This document shows, piece by piece, positions 1 to 6,805 of a stretch of 7,886 nucleotides of DNA. Every line of letters starts with the position of its first letter. The stretch's first letter is position 1. The notes below the pieces were generated by a model that saw only the letters and a list, made by a program, of their open reading frames with translations, did not search any database and was not told the DNA's origin. Source of the DNA: Candidatus Zixiibacteriota bacterium (GTDB lineage: Bacteria > Zixibacteria > MSB-5A5 > UBA10806); contig DOTU01000034.1 in NCBI GenBank assembly GCA_003520965.1, forward strand, positions 1 through 7,886, written 5' to 3'. The position numbers and the translations under genes are program-made.

Positions 1-54
1 CAGAAGCTCAGGGACACCGAAAGGCAACCCACTATTAAATTTCTGCAAATTTGG

Positions 55-87
55 ATAAAATAAAAATGTGAACCCCACAGGTTCGCA
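55..87 (-). terminator. Intrinsic terminator of the minus-strand operon
   Basis: Read on the minus strand, an 8-bp stem (67-74 with 80-87, including one G-T wobble) closes a 5-nt loop and is followed at once by five T, one A and four T (66 down to 57). That is the classic layout of a rho-independent terminator. It lies about 170 nt beyond the stop codon of the HTH gene at 256, so the transcript of the two minus-strand genes would carry repeat copy 1 in its 3' untranslated region. On the plus strand there is no T-run after the hairpin, so it is probably one-directional. Confidence 0.7.
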
Positions 88-103
88 AATATGCATTAAA
101 AAG

Positions 104-189
104 CTCCCCGGGTTGTTTTCCCAGAGCGCGCTATTGTGGGACTACGTTGCACTAACTATGGAGCGCGGAAGTAAATGGCATACAAGGAT
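104..189 (+). repeat. 86-bp direct repeat, copy 1
   Basis: This stretch aligns without gaps to 1660-1745, with 9 mismatches in 86 bases by eye (about 90% identity) and the same orientation. The best conserved core is GACTACGTTGCACTA, and the last 17 bases, AATGGCATACAAGGAT, are also nearly unchanged. CGCGCT (127-132) can pair with AGCGCG (162-167), making a GC-rich stem around a loop of about 29 nt. The repeat appears non-coding: the minus-strand frame that is open through copy 2 meets a stop in copy 1. It lies between the HTH gene and its terminator. Confidence 0.8.
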
Positions 190-255
190 AAAAATATCAT
201 TATAACAAATTCCACCAATAATGCTGCAATCGCAGCATTTAGAAGATCCATGAGA

Positions 256-519
256 TTAAGCCCCTTTTCTCTTGTTCCTTTTGGCCGGATTTTCGTTAGG
301 CGGCTGATTTCTTTTTTCGTTGCAGCTATCGACAATATCTTTGAATTTAGGATCGAAATGTGATGCAAACCATTCATCGACTATCGATTTCTTAAACCGC
401 CACTCCTTGCCTAATTTCGCAGCGGGGATTTTTTTCTCTTGAGCCCAGGTGTAGATGGTTTGTGGGGTGACCTTTAGGTATGCTGCCACCTCTTCCAGTG
501 TCATAATATCACTTTCCAT
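256..519 (-). CDS. Excisionase/MerR-type helix-turn-helix DNA-binding protein
   Basis: An 87-aa protein dominated by one small winged-HTH domain of the 'excisionase family' (HTH_17) type, at about residues 6-50. The hallmarks are MTLEEVAAYLKVTPQTIYTW, then a lysine-rich turn, IPAAKLGKEWRFKKSIVDEWF, which contains the G-x-x-W-R-F wing and the closing W. A tail of about 35 residues rich in Lys, Arg, Asn and Pro follows. I chose the ATG at 519 because GGAG (529-532) sits 9 nt upstream. A TTG at 534 would add five residues and an ATG at 504 would remove five. The gene overlaps the end of the membrane-protein gene by 11 nt, which suggests translational coupling. Stand-alone proteins of this type are either recombination directionality factors or small regulators; no integrase is visible here, so the target is unknown. 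Confidence 0.85.
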   Translation of the reverse strand: MESDIMTLEEVAAYLKVTPQTIYTWAQEKKIPAAKLGKEWRFKKSIVDEWFASHFDPKFKDIVDSCNEKRNQPPNENPAKRNKRKGA

Positions 520-1312
520 TTTGGCTGTCTCCAAATAATTGCCTGATTTTCGTTGTATCTAACGGCTGGGTTTGCGGTATCTGTTCCTCAAGGCCCTGCG
601 AATTTTTTTCTTCCATGGCCCGATCTGAATGGACTAATTTCCTGATGGAATCGATCATCGCCGTATAAAAATTGCCCTCGCGTTGTCCGAACAACTGGAC
701 CGGTTCTCCTCGAACACCCAGAAACGGCCTGAAATTCCAGGCTAACTGAATTCCCACAAATGCCAGGATGACCACCCAGAATCTGAACACGACAACTCCG
801 GTTTTGGGATAAACATTTTTAATCTCGCAGGAATATTTGAGTGCCTGAACAATGGTATTCATTCCAAAGATTCCCGCAAAGACAAATATGGCGACATGCA
901 ATAGATGAAGAAAATAATAATTGCTGCCGGTCAGTAAAAATATGACGACTATCGGCGTAAAGGCAAGCATGATGAAAGACATCAGGACGAATCCCGATAA
1001 GACAATCGAGACTACTTGCTTGATTTTCAATCTCGATCCCAGGATAAATTGAATGATGAAAAAAGCGGGAAAGCAAATTAGTAAGGCCAGAATAAACAAT
1101 ATGGGTAGTTTGAATGCCGAAATTACCGATTGAAGAAGACCTTGATAGGCGCCCATGACCAAACCATAAAGGAAAAGAAAAATTAGAAGCGGTACTAATT
1201 GATTGAACAATCTTACCGCCGCACTTTCTTCGCTTACTATCTTATTAAAAAATGCCTCAGAATTAGAAAGCGTGGGGTAATTCTCCAATGAAAAAAAATC
1301 TCCGATTTTCAT
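509..1312 (-). CDS. Multi-pass membrane protein of unknown function (Yip1-like topology)
   Basis: A 267-aa integral membrane protein with no cleavable signal peptide. Five hydrophobic segments are visible, at about residues 37-56, 69-91, 100-128, 132-156 and 172-193. The N-terminus (about 36 residues) and C-terminus (about 70 residues, charged and rich in Gln) are soluble. Just after the last helix comes the most distinctive stretch: AWNFRPFLG (191-199), then a spacer and LFGQREGNFYTAM (207-219). I recall similar W-x-x-R-P-F and R-x-G-N-F-Y patterns in poorly characterised bacterial membrane proteins, some loosely labelled Yip1-like; this is memory, not a search. The ATG at 1312 has GGAGGT at 1316-1321, a good ribosome binding site. 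It is the first gene of a two-gene operon with the HTH protein. The function is unknown; an anchor or sensor role coupled to the HTH protein is only a guess. Confidence 0.85.
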   Translation of the reverse strand: MKIGDFFSLENYPTLSNSEAFFNKIVSEESAAVRLFNQLVPLLIFLFLYGLVMGAYQGLLQSVISAFKLPILFILALLICFPAFFIIQFILGSRLKIKQVVSIVLSGFVLMSFIMLAFTPIVVIFLLTGSNYYFLHLLHVAIFVFAGIFGMNTIVQALKYSCEIKNVYPKTGVVVFRFWVVILAFVGIQLAWNFRPFLGVRGEPVQLFGQREGNFYTAMIDSIRKLVHSDRAMEEKNSQGLEEQIPQTQPLDTTKIRQLFGDSQNGK

Positions 1313-1344
1313 AAAACCTCCAGGTCCTATTTTATTCTATTAAT

Positions 1345-1372
1345 AATATACAATGTTTTTTAATGAATGCAA
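1345..1372 (-). promoter_or_regulatory. Candidate promoter of the membrane-protein/HTH operon
   Basis: On the minus strand, TATATT (1345-1350; five of six matches to the sigma-70 -10 box) lies 16 bp after TTGCAT (1367-1372; three of six matches to the -35 box). The predicted transcript would start near 1338, about 25 nt before the ATG at 1312. The region is very AT-rich, so chance matches are likely, and FCB bacteria often use other promoter patterns. Confidence 0.35.
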
Positions 1373-1659
1373 CTGTTTTTTATTGTTTATTGATATATTT
1401 AATACAATTCTTTTACGGAAAAATCATAGCCGGCCTTCGCTGTAATAAGAATCTCAACGAAATCGGCCTCCGGCAATCGCACAAACGAGCCTATTTTTAC
1501 TACAGAATAATGAATATAGATATTAATACATGTTGCCCAATAAGTCTTAAGGTTGATAAATAGCAGAATAGCGCAGGAGCATTAAAGATTCTTTGCCTTG
1601 GCGCGTGATAAATCGCTTTAGAGTATAAAAAAATACGCAGGTGGCCAAAATTAAAAACC

Positions 1660-1745
1660 CTCCCCGGATTGGTGTCTGAGAGCGCGCTATTATGGGACTA
1701 CGTTGCACTAGCGATGGAGCGCGCAAGTAAATGGCATACAAGGAT
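1660..1745 (+). repeat. 86-bp direct repeat, copy 2
   Basis: This is the partner of the repeat at 104-189, in the same orientation and about 90% identical over 86 ungapped bases. A shorter match continues leftward through TTAAAAA with a one-base gap. Here the possible stem is one pair longer: GCGCGCT (1682-1688) with AGCGCGC (1718-1724). The copy lies upstream of both operons, and the two copies bracket 1470 bases containing the whole coding part of the minus-strand operon. A third copy was not seen in the window. Confidence 0.8.
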
Positions 1746-1765
1746 TAAGGTCGTTTATTAGCTAA

Positions 1766-1801
1766 TTTGCGGTTGGGCAGCCCCAAACGGTTTTTGGCAA
1801 A
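1766..1801 (+). other. Segment with nested or competing hairpins
   Basis: TTGGG (1773-1777) can pair with CCCAA (1782-1786), and outer TTTGC (1766-1770) with GCAAA (1797-1801). Alternatively CCAAA (1783-1787) can pair with TTTGG (1793-1797), which excludes the first hairpin. The first hairpin is followed after a few bases by five T (1791-1795), so it could be a weak plus-strand terminator. It lies upstream of the promoter candidate at 1826, so it would not be part of that transcript. Confidence 0.3.
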
Positions 1802-1825
1802 TTTGGCCTGAAATTCAAAAATATA

Positions 1826-1855
1826 TTGACAAGTCCCTGTTCATATGAGTATTTT
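1826..1855 (+). promoter_or_regulatory. Candidate promoter of the secreted-protein operon
   Basis: A perfect TTGACA (1826-1831) is followed after 18 bp by TATTTT (1850-1855), four of six matches to the -10 box. The stretch also resembles the Bacteroidetes TAnnTTTG element, with TTTG one base too far (1855-1858). A start near 1862 would give a leader of about 45 nt with purine-rich AGGGGGAGAG (1878-1887), ahead of the ATG at 1906. No other promoter-like site is obvious between 1746 and 1905. Confidence 0.45.
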
Positions 1856-1905
1856 TTGTCGGGATACCGAGGTAACTAGGGGGAGAGCGAGAACGAAACG
1901 CCACT

Positions 1906-3402
1906 ATGCGGTATTCTAAAAATCAATCCTTCTTCTTAATAGCGGCCATTAGCGTATTTATATCTTTGGGTTTTTTGCCCGCCTATGCCGGCTGGAGCGA
2001 GCCGATGCGCGTCTGGCCTGGGGGGGGCGAATGGCCGCAGATAGTGGCCCAGGGCGATACTATTCATGTAGCGGCAAAGCATATCGCTAATAATGTGGGC
2101 GATATTGTATATATTAGAAGCACGGATTGCGGCAATAGCTGGGGCCAGCTTCATTTTTTATCGGGAGATTCCTGTATGGTGGAGTTTCCCAGATTAGTAG
2201 TAAATGGACGGCAGGTGATAGTATTATGGAATACTGCTTTTGATATCGGATATAGAAGATACAATATTGGTTATAGCGTTTCAAGCAATGGCGGGAGTAC
2301 CTGGTCAACTCCCCGATACATATTAAACCCCAACGCATTAGGCAATTTATGCTATGCCGCTTCCGGGAGCGGAACAAGAATAAATATTAATATTTACTGT
2401 AGCCTGGAAGGGGATAGCACGGCATTTTATAGTATCAGAAGCACCAATTTTGGCCAAAGCTGGTTTTCCCCACAGGAAATATTCAATGCCTTTCAATCGG
2501 GTGTTCCGGATCAGGTTGGAGTCGGAAATTTCGTACATTTCACTTGGGATGGGCGCTTTGATATGGCCCATCCATGGGAAATACGATATCTGAGAAGTAG
2601 TGATGGGGGAATAAACTGGTTTCCAAATATAATAATTAGCGATTCCGACCAAATTCATTCCGTATTAACATCAATAAGTGCATTTAATCCAAATGAGGTT
2701 GGTATAGCATGGATGGATTATAAATATTCACCTTATATGGGTACAGGTGATATCTTCATGCGCTCAAGCTCGGATTCAGGACAGAGTTGGGGGCCTGAAA
2801 GACAAGCTACTTTCGACCATTTTGCCTGGAACTCTGATATTGCCTCTATTGGGGACACCAATCACATTATCTGGGTAGATGAAGGTACGGGAATAGCCCA
2901 TAGAAGCATTTTTTACACCAAAAGCGAGGATAATGGGGAAAGCTGGAGCGAGCCATTCTGGATAGATAGAACCTTGGATGATTCGGCTGACCCGGCAATT
3001 TCTGTATCCAATGGAAGGGTGTATGTCGTTTGGGGAGACGGGCGCACCAATCCCGATACTACCTTACGCAGTGGTTTATATATAAGCCGCTTTGATCCTG
3101 AGCCTGATGCAATTCATGAAGCAGAGAATCCTCTGCCCAATAGATTAAATCTGGCAGCCTATCCTAATCCATTCAATTCTACCGTGACCATAAGATATTC
3201 CGATCCTAATATCCTAAAAATAAACATCTATGATATTCAAGGCAAGCTAATTAGGACCTTAAAAACAGAAGGGGGTGAAAATGGGAGAATAATATGGGAC
3301 GCTACTGACGCTTTGGGAAATAGAGTTTCTTCCGGGGAATATTACCTGAAGGCAGGCCCGTCCCAGGGCTCTTCTGGCCTTAAAATACTGTATCTGAAGT
3401 GA
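1906..3402 (+). CDS. Secreted Asp-box (BNR/sialidase-like) beta-propeller protein with type IX sorting domain
   Basis: A 498-aa exported protein. Residues 1-28 form a signal peptide (basic start, hydrophobic core, cleavage after AYA). Residues about 40-395 are a beta-propeller with six Asp-boxes at 72-79, 126-133, 179-186, 231-238, 288-295 and 340-347 (e.g. SSDGGINW, SEDNGESW), 52-57 residues apart. Several blades also carry a W-x-D strand (FTWDGR, AWMDY, IWVDE, VWGDGR). Residues about 410-498 are a C-terminal sorting domain of the Por/FlgD type, starting at YPNPFNSTVTI and containing IYDIQGKLIRTL and the SSGEYYLK strand. Substrates with this tail cross the outer membrane by the type IX system. 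Asp-boxes are structural, and I could not identify the sialidase arginine triad or an R-I-P motif, so enzyme activity should not be assumed. The ATG at 1906 is the only possible start after the in-frame TAA at 1873, although there is no well-placed Shine-Dalgarno. It is first in a three-gene run. Confidence 0.85.
   Translation: MRYSKNQSFFLIAAISVFISLGFLPAYAGWSEPMRVWPGGGEWPQIVAQGDTIHVAAKHIANNVGDIVYIRSTDCGNSWGQLHFLSGDSCMVEFPRLVVNGRQVIVLWNTAFDIGYRRYNIGYSVSSNGGSTWSTPRYILNPNALGNLCYAASGSGTRININIYCSLEGDSTAFYSIRSTNFGQSWFSPQEIFNAFQSGVPDQVGVGNFVHFTWDGRFDMAHPWEIRYLRSSDGGINWFPNIIISDSDQIHSVLTSISAFNPNEVGIAWMDYKYSPYMGTGDIFMRSSSDSGQSWGPERQATFDHFAWNSDIASIGDTNHIIWVDEGTGIAHRSIFYTKSEDNGESWSEPFWIDRTLDDSADPAISVSNGRVYVVWGDGRTNPDTTLRSGLYISRFDPEPDAIHEAENPLPNRLNLAAYPNPFNSTVTIRYSDPNILKINIYDIQGKLIRTLKTEGGENGRIIWDATDALGNRVSSGEYYLKAGPSQGSSGLKILYLK
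2020..2027 (+). repeat. Eight-G homopolymer inside the propeller gene
   Basis: Eight consecutive G encode part of W-P-G-G-G-E (residues 37-42), just after the signal peptide of the 498-aa protein. Gain of one G would lead to a TAA about 24 codons on, and loss of one G to a TAG about six codons on, so either change switches the protein off. Whether the tract really varies cannot be seen from one sequence. Confidence 0.9.
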
Positions 3403-3414
3403 TGTTTCGGACAA

Positions 3415-3432
3415 CCCTCTTTTCAAGGAGGG
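3415..3432 (+). promoter_or_regulatory. Strong ribosome binding site inside a short hairpin
   Basis: AAGGAGG (3425-3431) lies 5 nt before the ATG at 3437 and is a near-perfect Shine-Dalgarno. CCCTC (3415-3419) can pair with GAGGG (3428-3432) over an 8-nt loop, hiding most of it. The stop codon of the upstream gene (3400-3402) is only 12 nt before the hairpin, so a terminating ribosome could melt it. That would couple translation of the second gene to the first. Confidence 0.5.
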
Positions 3433-3436
3433 AAAG

Positions 3437-6400
3437 ATGAAAAAGTCGTTAAGACTCGACTCTTTCGAGAGCATTTTCTACTTGAGCTTGATTTTAACTT
3501 TCTCATTTGTATTGAAGGCTTACGCTATAAATGAATACTGGCATACACTTAATGGTCCCTATTGGGTCAACGGAGTTGATGTGGCTTATGGGCCAAGTGA
3601 TCAATATCATGATTGGTATCGCTATCTTATTGGGCATAATGCTGGTGATAGCATTTATTATTGGCGCTCGGATGCTAATCAATGGACAGCCAATTGGAAC
3701 AATTACCCTGGAGCAAATAGAGTTATTTCTTACAAAATAGATGGCTATGGCCAGATCGCTTTCTTGAGTGCCTATGGGGATGACATTTACAAAACCACGG
3801 GCGGCGGAGATAACTGGACTCCCATGATTTTCCCCGGCAATTACAACAACCATTTCAATTCTGTTGAAGTACCTACGACCGAAGACGAGGGCGGCGATGT
3901 GGTCATGGTTGCTACGCAGGGGATACAGAATTTATTTTCGACATATTATTACCATATGATTAATAATGTGGGGCAATGGGATATCATTGGCGGAAATGAA
4001 AGCCCGAAAGATTTTGATGTTTACGATATTGAAGCATTTGGCATGACGGGTCAGTATCCTCCCGGCCTATCAATCGGTACTGAGAATGGCATCTATGTAA
4101 AAAATTATGGCGCCTGGGATAACCCCTGGGTGCAACGGGCATTTCACAACTCTCGTGTTCCAGTGCTGGAGCAGATAGGCCGCGATACCGATGGCCCTAA
4201 GCAGGTTGCAGCTGTAGAGGTCGGCCCCAATGGGGAATGCAATCTCTACTACTCCGGAGGCGGAGGCAGCGATTTTACCACTTGGTGGATGGCCCCGAAG
4301 GAACTTAAAATCTTTGAAAACTCATTTTACAAGAAAGTTCGGGACATGGCCGCCGTTGTCTGGTTCGCGCCCCATATATCCCTATATGTGGCTACAGACG
4401 AAGGATTATTTCTTGTAACCTTCGATTATGACGCCCAAGGGCCAACCATACCGGCAAGCACTTATCAGATAGACCATTCTCCATTTACTTATGACACCGA
4501 TGTTCAAGCTGTGGATGGACGATATGTGAGTAGGGGGTTTTACCCAATCCCTGATACCTTTTATTCTATGGTTTCGACGAATTACAATATTTACGAACTA
4601 AAGGAAATTAGAACCGATCCTGGAACCGTTCTCGATGTACAGGTTTCTGAGATAGTCTCAGGAACTTACCCTTCAAATGTAACCGGCCTATCATTCCCAG
4701 GCACATATCCCGACCAGGATCCCAATCATGATCAAGAGGTGTTTACGGTCTCCGATAACGGCATCATTAAAAATCATAACCGTGATCATACTGATCCCAA
4801 ATGGCAAATGGTTGGAATAGCCAATGATGCTACAGGATCTGATATGCTTGGAACTGATGTTGCTACACTGGTAACAGAAAATGGCGAGGCTTTCACCTTA
4901 GTTTCCTCAAAAGGAGAAACCGACGGTAGAATAATGTATTCCTCCGAGGATGGAATAACCTGGGAAGAGCATTCCCCTGACGATGGCGCTTCAATTATTA
5001 ATTCGGTGTCTTTTGATCCCGTTTTAGCAGGTAAAGCTTATGCAGCAGGCATCGGCGTATGGCAAACCGATGATAACGGCCTAAATTGGAGTAATATGTG
5101 GGGCTCGACTTCTCCGCCCCCTTTCAATGACGTTATATCAGATTGGAATTACCAGCTTGAACGCAATTATTATTTTGCGGGAGGCTCGGGTAACGTTACA
5201 GCGACCATGTTCTATGACGGTGCTGGTGCCTGGGAGACAATCCATCAGGGCCTTGCAGCAACAGATAACTTTAATCAATTGGCGGTTGCGACAATCGGTG
5301 GAATCCTTACCAATCACAGTGTCTACGCTGCCAGTAGTTCCGGTATTTATAAAATCAATGATTACATTACTAATCAAACATGGGTTAAGCATGATTATGG
5401 CACAGGCACACAAGATATGGGGACTATTGTCGCCGACCCTTATTTCCCGTATAACTTTTTGGCAGGAACCTCGCCCGAAGCCGCAACCCCCATGATATGG
5501 GCAAGCGGCGATTCCGGTAGAAGCTGGAATCAGCTCTATAATGGAGCACTTGATGTTGACAATGCCGTAATTAATAAGCTTGACGCTTCTCAAAACGGCA
5601 ATGTGGCCGATGCTCAGTTTATCGCCGGGACAAACATAGGATCATACTATTTACCAAATCCCTTCAAGCATGGCGCTTATGACGGCGAACAAGTATGGGG
5701 TCCTGGTACAGTTATTGTTAATGGTGATGTAATCATTGACGGTAACCTAATAATTAGTGAACCTTGTACTGTTTTAGTTGAATACAATTTTGACGTCTCT
5801 AATTGGGGTAGCGAAGATGCCCAAAAGTCAGGAATCTATATTCTCGGTGGACTAACAGCCGTAGGAACTCAAAATGCCAAAATTCTTTTTACATCATCTA
5901 AACCATCCAACAAGGCGGCGGGCAATTGGACTGGCATAGTTTTCTTAAAAACGGGCGTTGGTTCGCCTGTGAATATGAGTTACTGCACCATCGAATATGC
6001 AGTGAAGGGCCTATATGATAAGGACAATGTAATTCATTCTTCTTTCGATATGGAAAACTGCACGGTCAAGAACATGATAATAGCGGGAATCGATCTTTGG
6101 GCAGTGACATCTCTCACTTACAACCAGATCTTAAATTCAAACTTTTCTTTGTGCGGGGACTACGGTATCAGAATTAGGAGAGATAGCAATCCTGAAGCAA
6201 TATCAACTCTGATTAGCGGTACTACAATCTTAAACTGTAAAAATGGCATCTGGTATCTTGGTAATGGGGATGATAGCGGGCGAAAGCGGCTTACAATCGA
6301 AAACTGCATCATTGCCAATCCGACTGTAACCAATAGTTATTACGGGATATCTGCCGCCCAGTGGAACGGTCTTCCGCTTAACATTGATCTCACCAAGGAT

Positions 6401-6805
6401 TCCATTTCAAATTTCACCCAGGGTGGAATTTGGCTAGATGGTACCACACGAGATACCTGGCTCAATGCAAATAAGGTTAAGAGAAACGGTATTGGACTCT
6501 CGGTAACGGCTTCTCAGCCTCAAATTATCGGAGTTGATGACCGGGAATATAATGCCTTCTGCTTTAACCAAATTGGCATTAATTACCGCAAATATAGCGG
6601 TGGAAAAACAAGGTGGACGAAAATAAAAGAGAATCAAGCCTATGGCGTACTGGTAGAATCCTATAATTATCCGGGAGACCTGACACCAGATTTTGGGAGA
6701 CAAGGCGATCCTGGAAATAATTCGATCGTCTGCGAAAGACCTGCGCCGCATTATCTGAATATGCAATTAACAGGCCGTCCCCAGATCCGATGCAGGCAGT
6801 ATTAA
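3437..6805 (+). CDS. Large secreted beta-propeller plus parallel beta-helix protein (5' part of a frameshifted gene)
   Basis: This 1122-aa frame has a signal peptide at residues 1-30 (hydrophobic core about 14-26, cleavage after KAYA). Residues about 31-750 are repeat-rich and propeller-like, with Asp-box-type motifs at 120-127 (TTGGGDNW), 502-509 (SSEDGITW), 544-551 (TDDNGLNW) and 690-697 (SGDSGRSW). From about 755 to 1110 the sequence looks like a right-handed parallel beta-helix of the pectate-lyase/NosD kind: short strands rich in Ile, Val and Asn, repeated N-C-x-I/V turns (ENCTVKN, NCKNGIWY, ENCIIAN), and G-I/V-x-V strands. The expected end of such a helix and the sorting domain are missing here but follow in another frame at 6790-7206. 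The last residues after LNMQLTG, rich in Arg, Gln and Cys, are probably frameshift sequence. It starts 34 nt after the upstream gene. No catalytic residues could be assigned; an adhesin or glycan-binding role is inference. Confidence 0.85.
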   Translation: MKKSLRLDSFESIFYLSLILTFSFVLKAYAINEYWHTLNGPYWVNGVDVAYGPSDQYHDWYRYLIGHNAGDSIYYWRSDANQWTANWNNYPGANRVISYKIDGYGQIAFLSAYGDDIYKTTGGGDNWTPMIFPGNYNNHFNSVEVPTTEDEGGDVVMVATQGIQNLFSTYYYHMINNVGQWDIIGGNESPKDFDVYDIEAFGMTGQYPPGLSIGTENGIYVKNYGAWDNPWVQRAFHNSRVPVLEQIGRDTDGPKQVAAVEVGPNGECNLYYSGGGGSDFTTWWMAPKELKIFENSFYKKVRDMAAVVWFAPHISLYVATDEGLFLVTFDYDAQGPTIPASTYQIDHSPFTYDTDVQAVDGRYVSRGFYPIPDTFYSMVSTNYNIYELKEIRTDPGTVLDVQVSEIVSGTYPSNVTGLSFPGTYPDQDPNHDQEVFTVSDNGIIKNHNRDHTDPKWQMVGIANDATGSDMLGTDVATLVTENGEAFTLVSSKGETDGRIMYSSEDGITWEEHSPDDGASIINSVSFDPVLAGKAYAAGIGVWQTDDNGLNWSNMWGSTSPPPFNDVISDWNYQLERNYYFAGGSGNVTATMFYDGAGAWETIHQGLAATDNFNQLAVATIGGILTNHSVYAASSSGIYKINDYITNQTWVKHDYGTGTQDMGTIVADPYFPYNFLAGTSPEAATPMIWASGDSGRSWNQLYNGALDVDNAVINKLDASQNGNVADAQFIAGTNIGSYYLPNPFKHGAYDGEQVWGPGTVIVNGDVIIDGNLIISEPCTVLVEYNFDVSNWGSEDAQKSGIYILGGLTAVGTQNAKILFTSSKPSNKAAGNWTGIVFLKTGVGSPVNMSYCTIEYAVKGLYDKDNVIHSSFDMENCTVKNMIIAGIDLWAVTSLTYNQILNSNFSLCGDYGIRIRRDSNPEAISTLISGTTILNCKNGIWYLGNGDDSGRKRLTIENCIIANPTVTNSYYGISAAQWNGLPLNIDLTKDSISNFTQGGIWLDGTTRDTWLNANKVKRNGIGLSVTASQPQIIGVDDREYNAFCFNQIGINYRKYSGGKTRWTKIKENQAYGVLVESYNYPGDLTPDFGRQGDPGNNSIVCERPAPHYLNMQLTGRPQIRCRQY
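6779..6782 (+). other. Probable frameshift site at a CCCC run
   Basis: The frame of the large gene ends at 6803-6805, while a second frame open from 6721 to 7206 carries the natural continuation (NWWGD and the sorting domain). The switch must therefore lie between 6721 and 6805. Adding one base restores a single frame. The CCCC run is the simplest place: with five C the reading becomes G-R-P-P-D-P-M-Q-A-V-L-N-W-W-G, giving one protein of about 1256 aa. The exact base is inferred. It may be an assembly error or a true mutation. Confidence 0.65.

Larger units (their letters stand above)
1313..1905. other. Divergent intergenic region, no convincing gene
   Basis: This gap of 593 bases separates the minus-strand operon from the plus-strand secreted-protein operon. 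It holds the minus-strand ribosome binding site and promoter candidate, an AT-rich stretch to about 1530, repeat copy 2 (1660-1745), a hairpin-forming segment (1766-1801) and a plus-strand promoter candidate. Open frames at 1363-1563 (plus) and 1547-1741 (minus) have no ribosome binding site or recognisable domain and look spurious. Confidence 0.7.

Noticed and set aside
104..189. Integron attC sites around the minus-strand operon
   Set aside because: The R''/R' core sites (RYYYAAC and GTTRRRY as paired arms) are not found in either copy, and no integron integrase is present.
1363..1563. 66-codon plus-strand open frame in the intergenic region
   Set aside because: It has no ribosome binding site and no recognisable domain, and it overlaps the AT-rich promoter region of the minus-strand operon.
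1547..1741. 64-codon minus-strand open frame running through repeat copy 2
   Set aside because: The same frame is interrupted by a stop in copy 1 (156-377), so the shared peptide start reflects the DNA repeat, not a conserved protein.
1861..1905. Possible riboswitch (cobalamin- or c-di-GMP-like) suggested by CGCCACT and GGTAACTAGG
   Set aside because: The remaining conserved blocks of those riboswitches are absent and the leader is only about 45 nt.
5138..5593. 151-codon minus-strand open frame inside the large secreted-protein gene
   Set aside because: It lies antisense to a clear coding region, lacks any domain or ribosome binding site, and its Cys- and Ile-rich composition fits a shadow frame.
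6770..6790. Programmed -1 ribosomal frameshift
   Set aside because: There is no X-XXY-YYZ slippery heptamer in phase and no obvious downstream stem or pseudoknot; a one-base deletion or assembly error is simpler.
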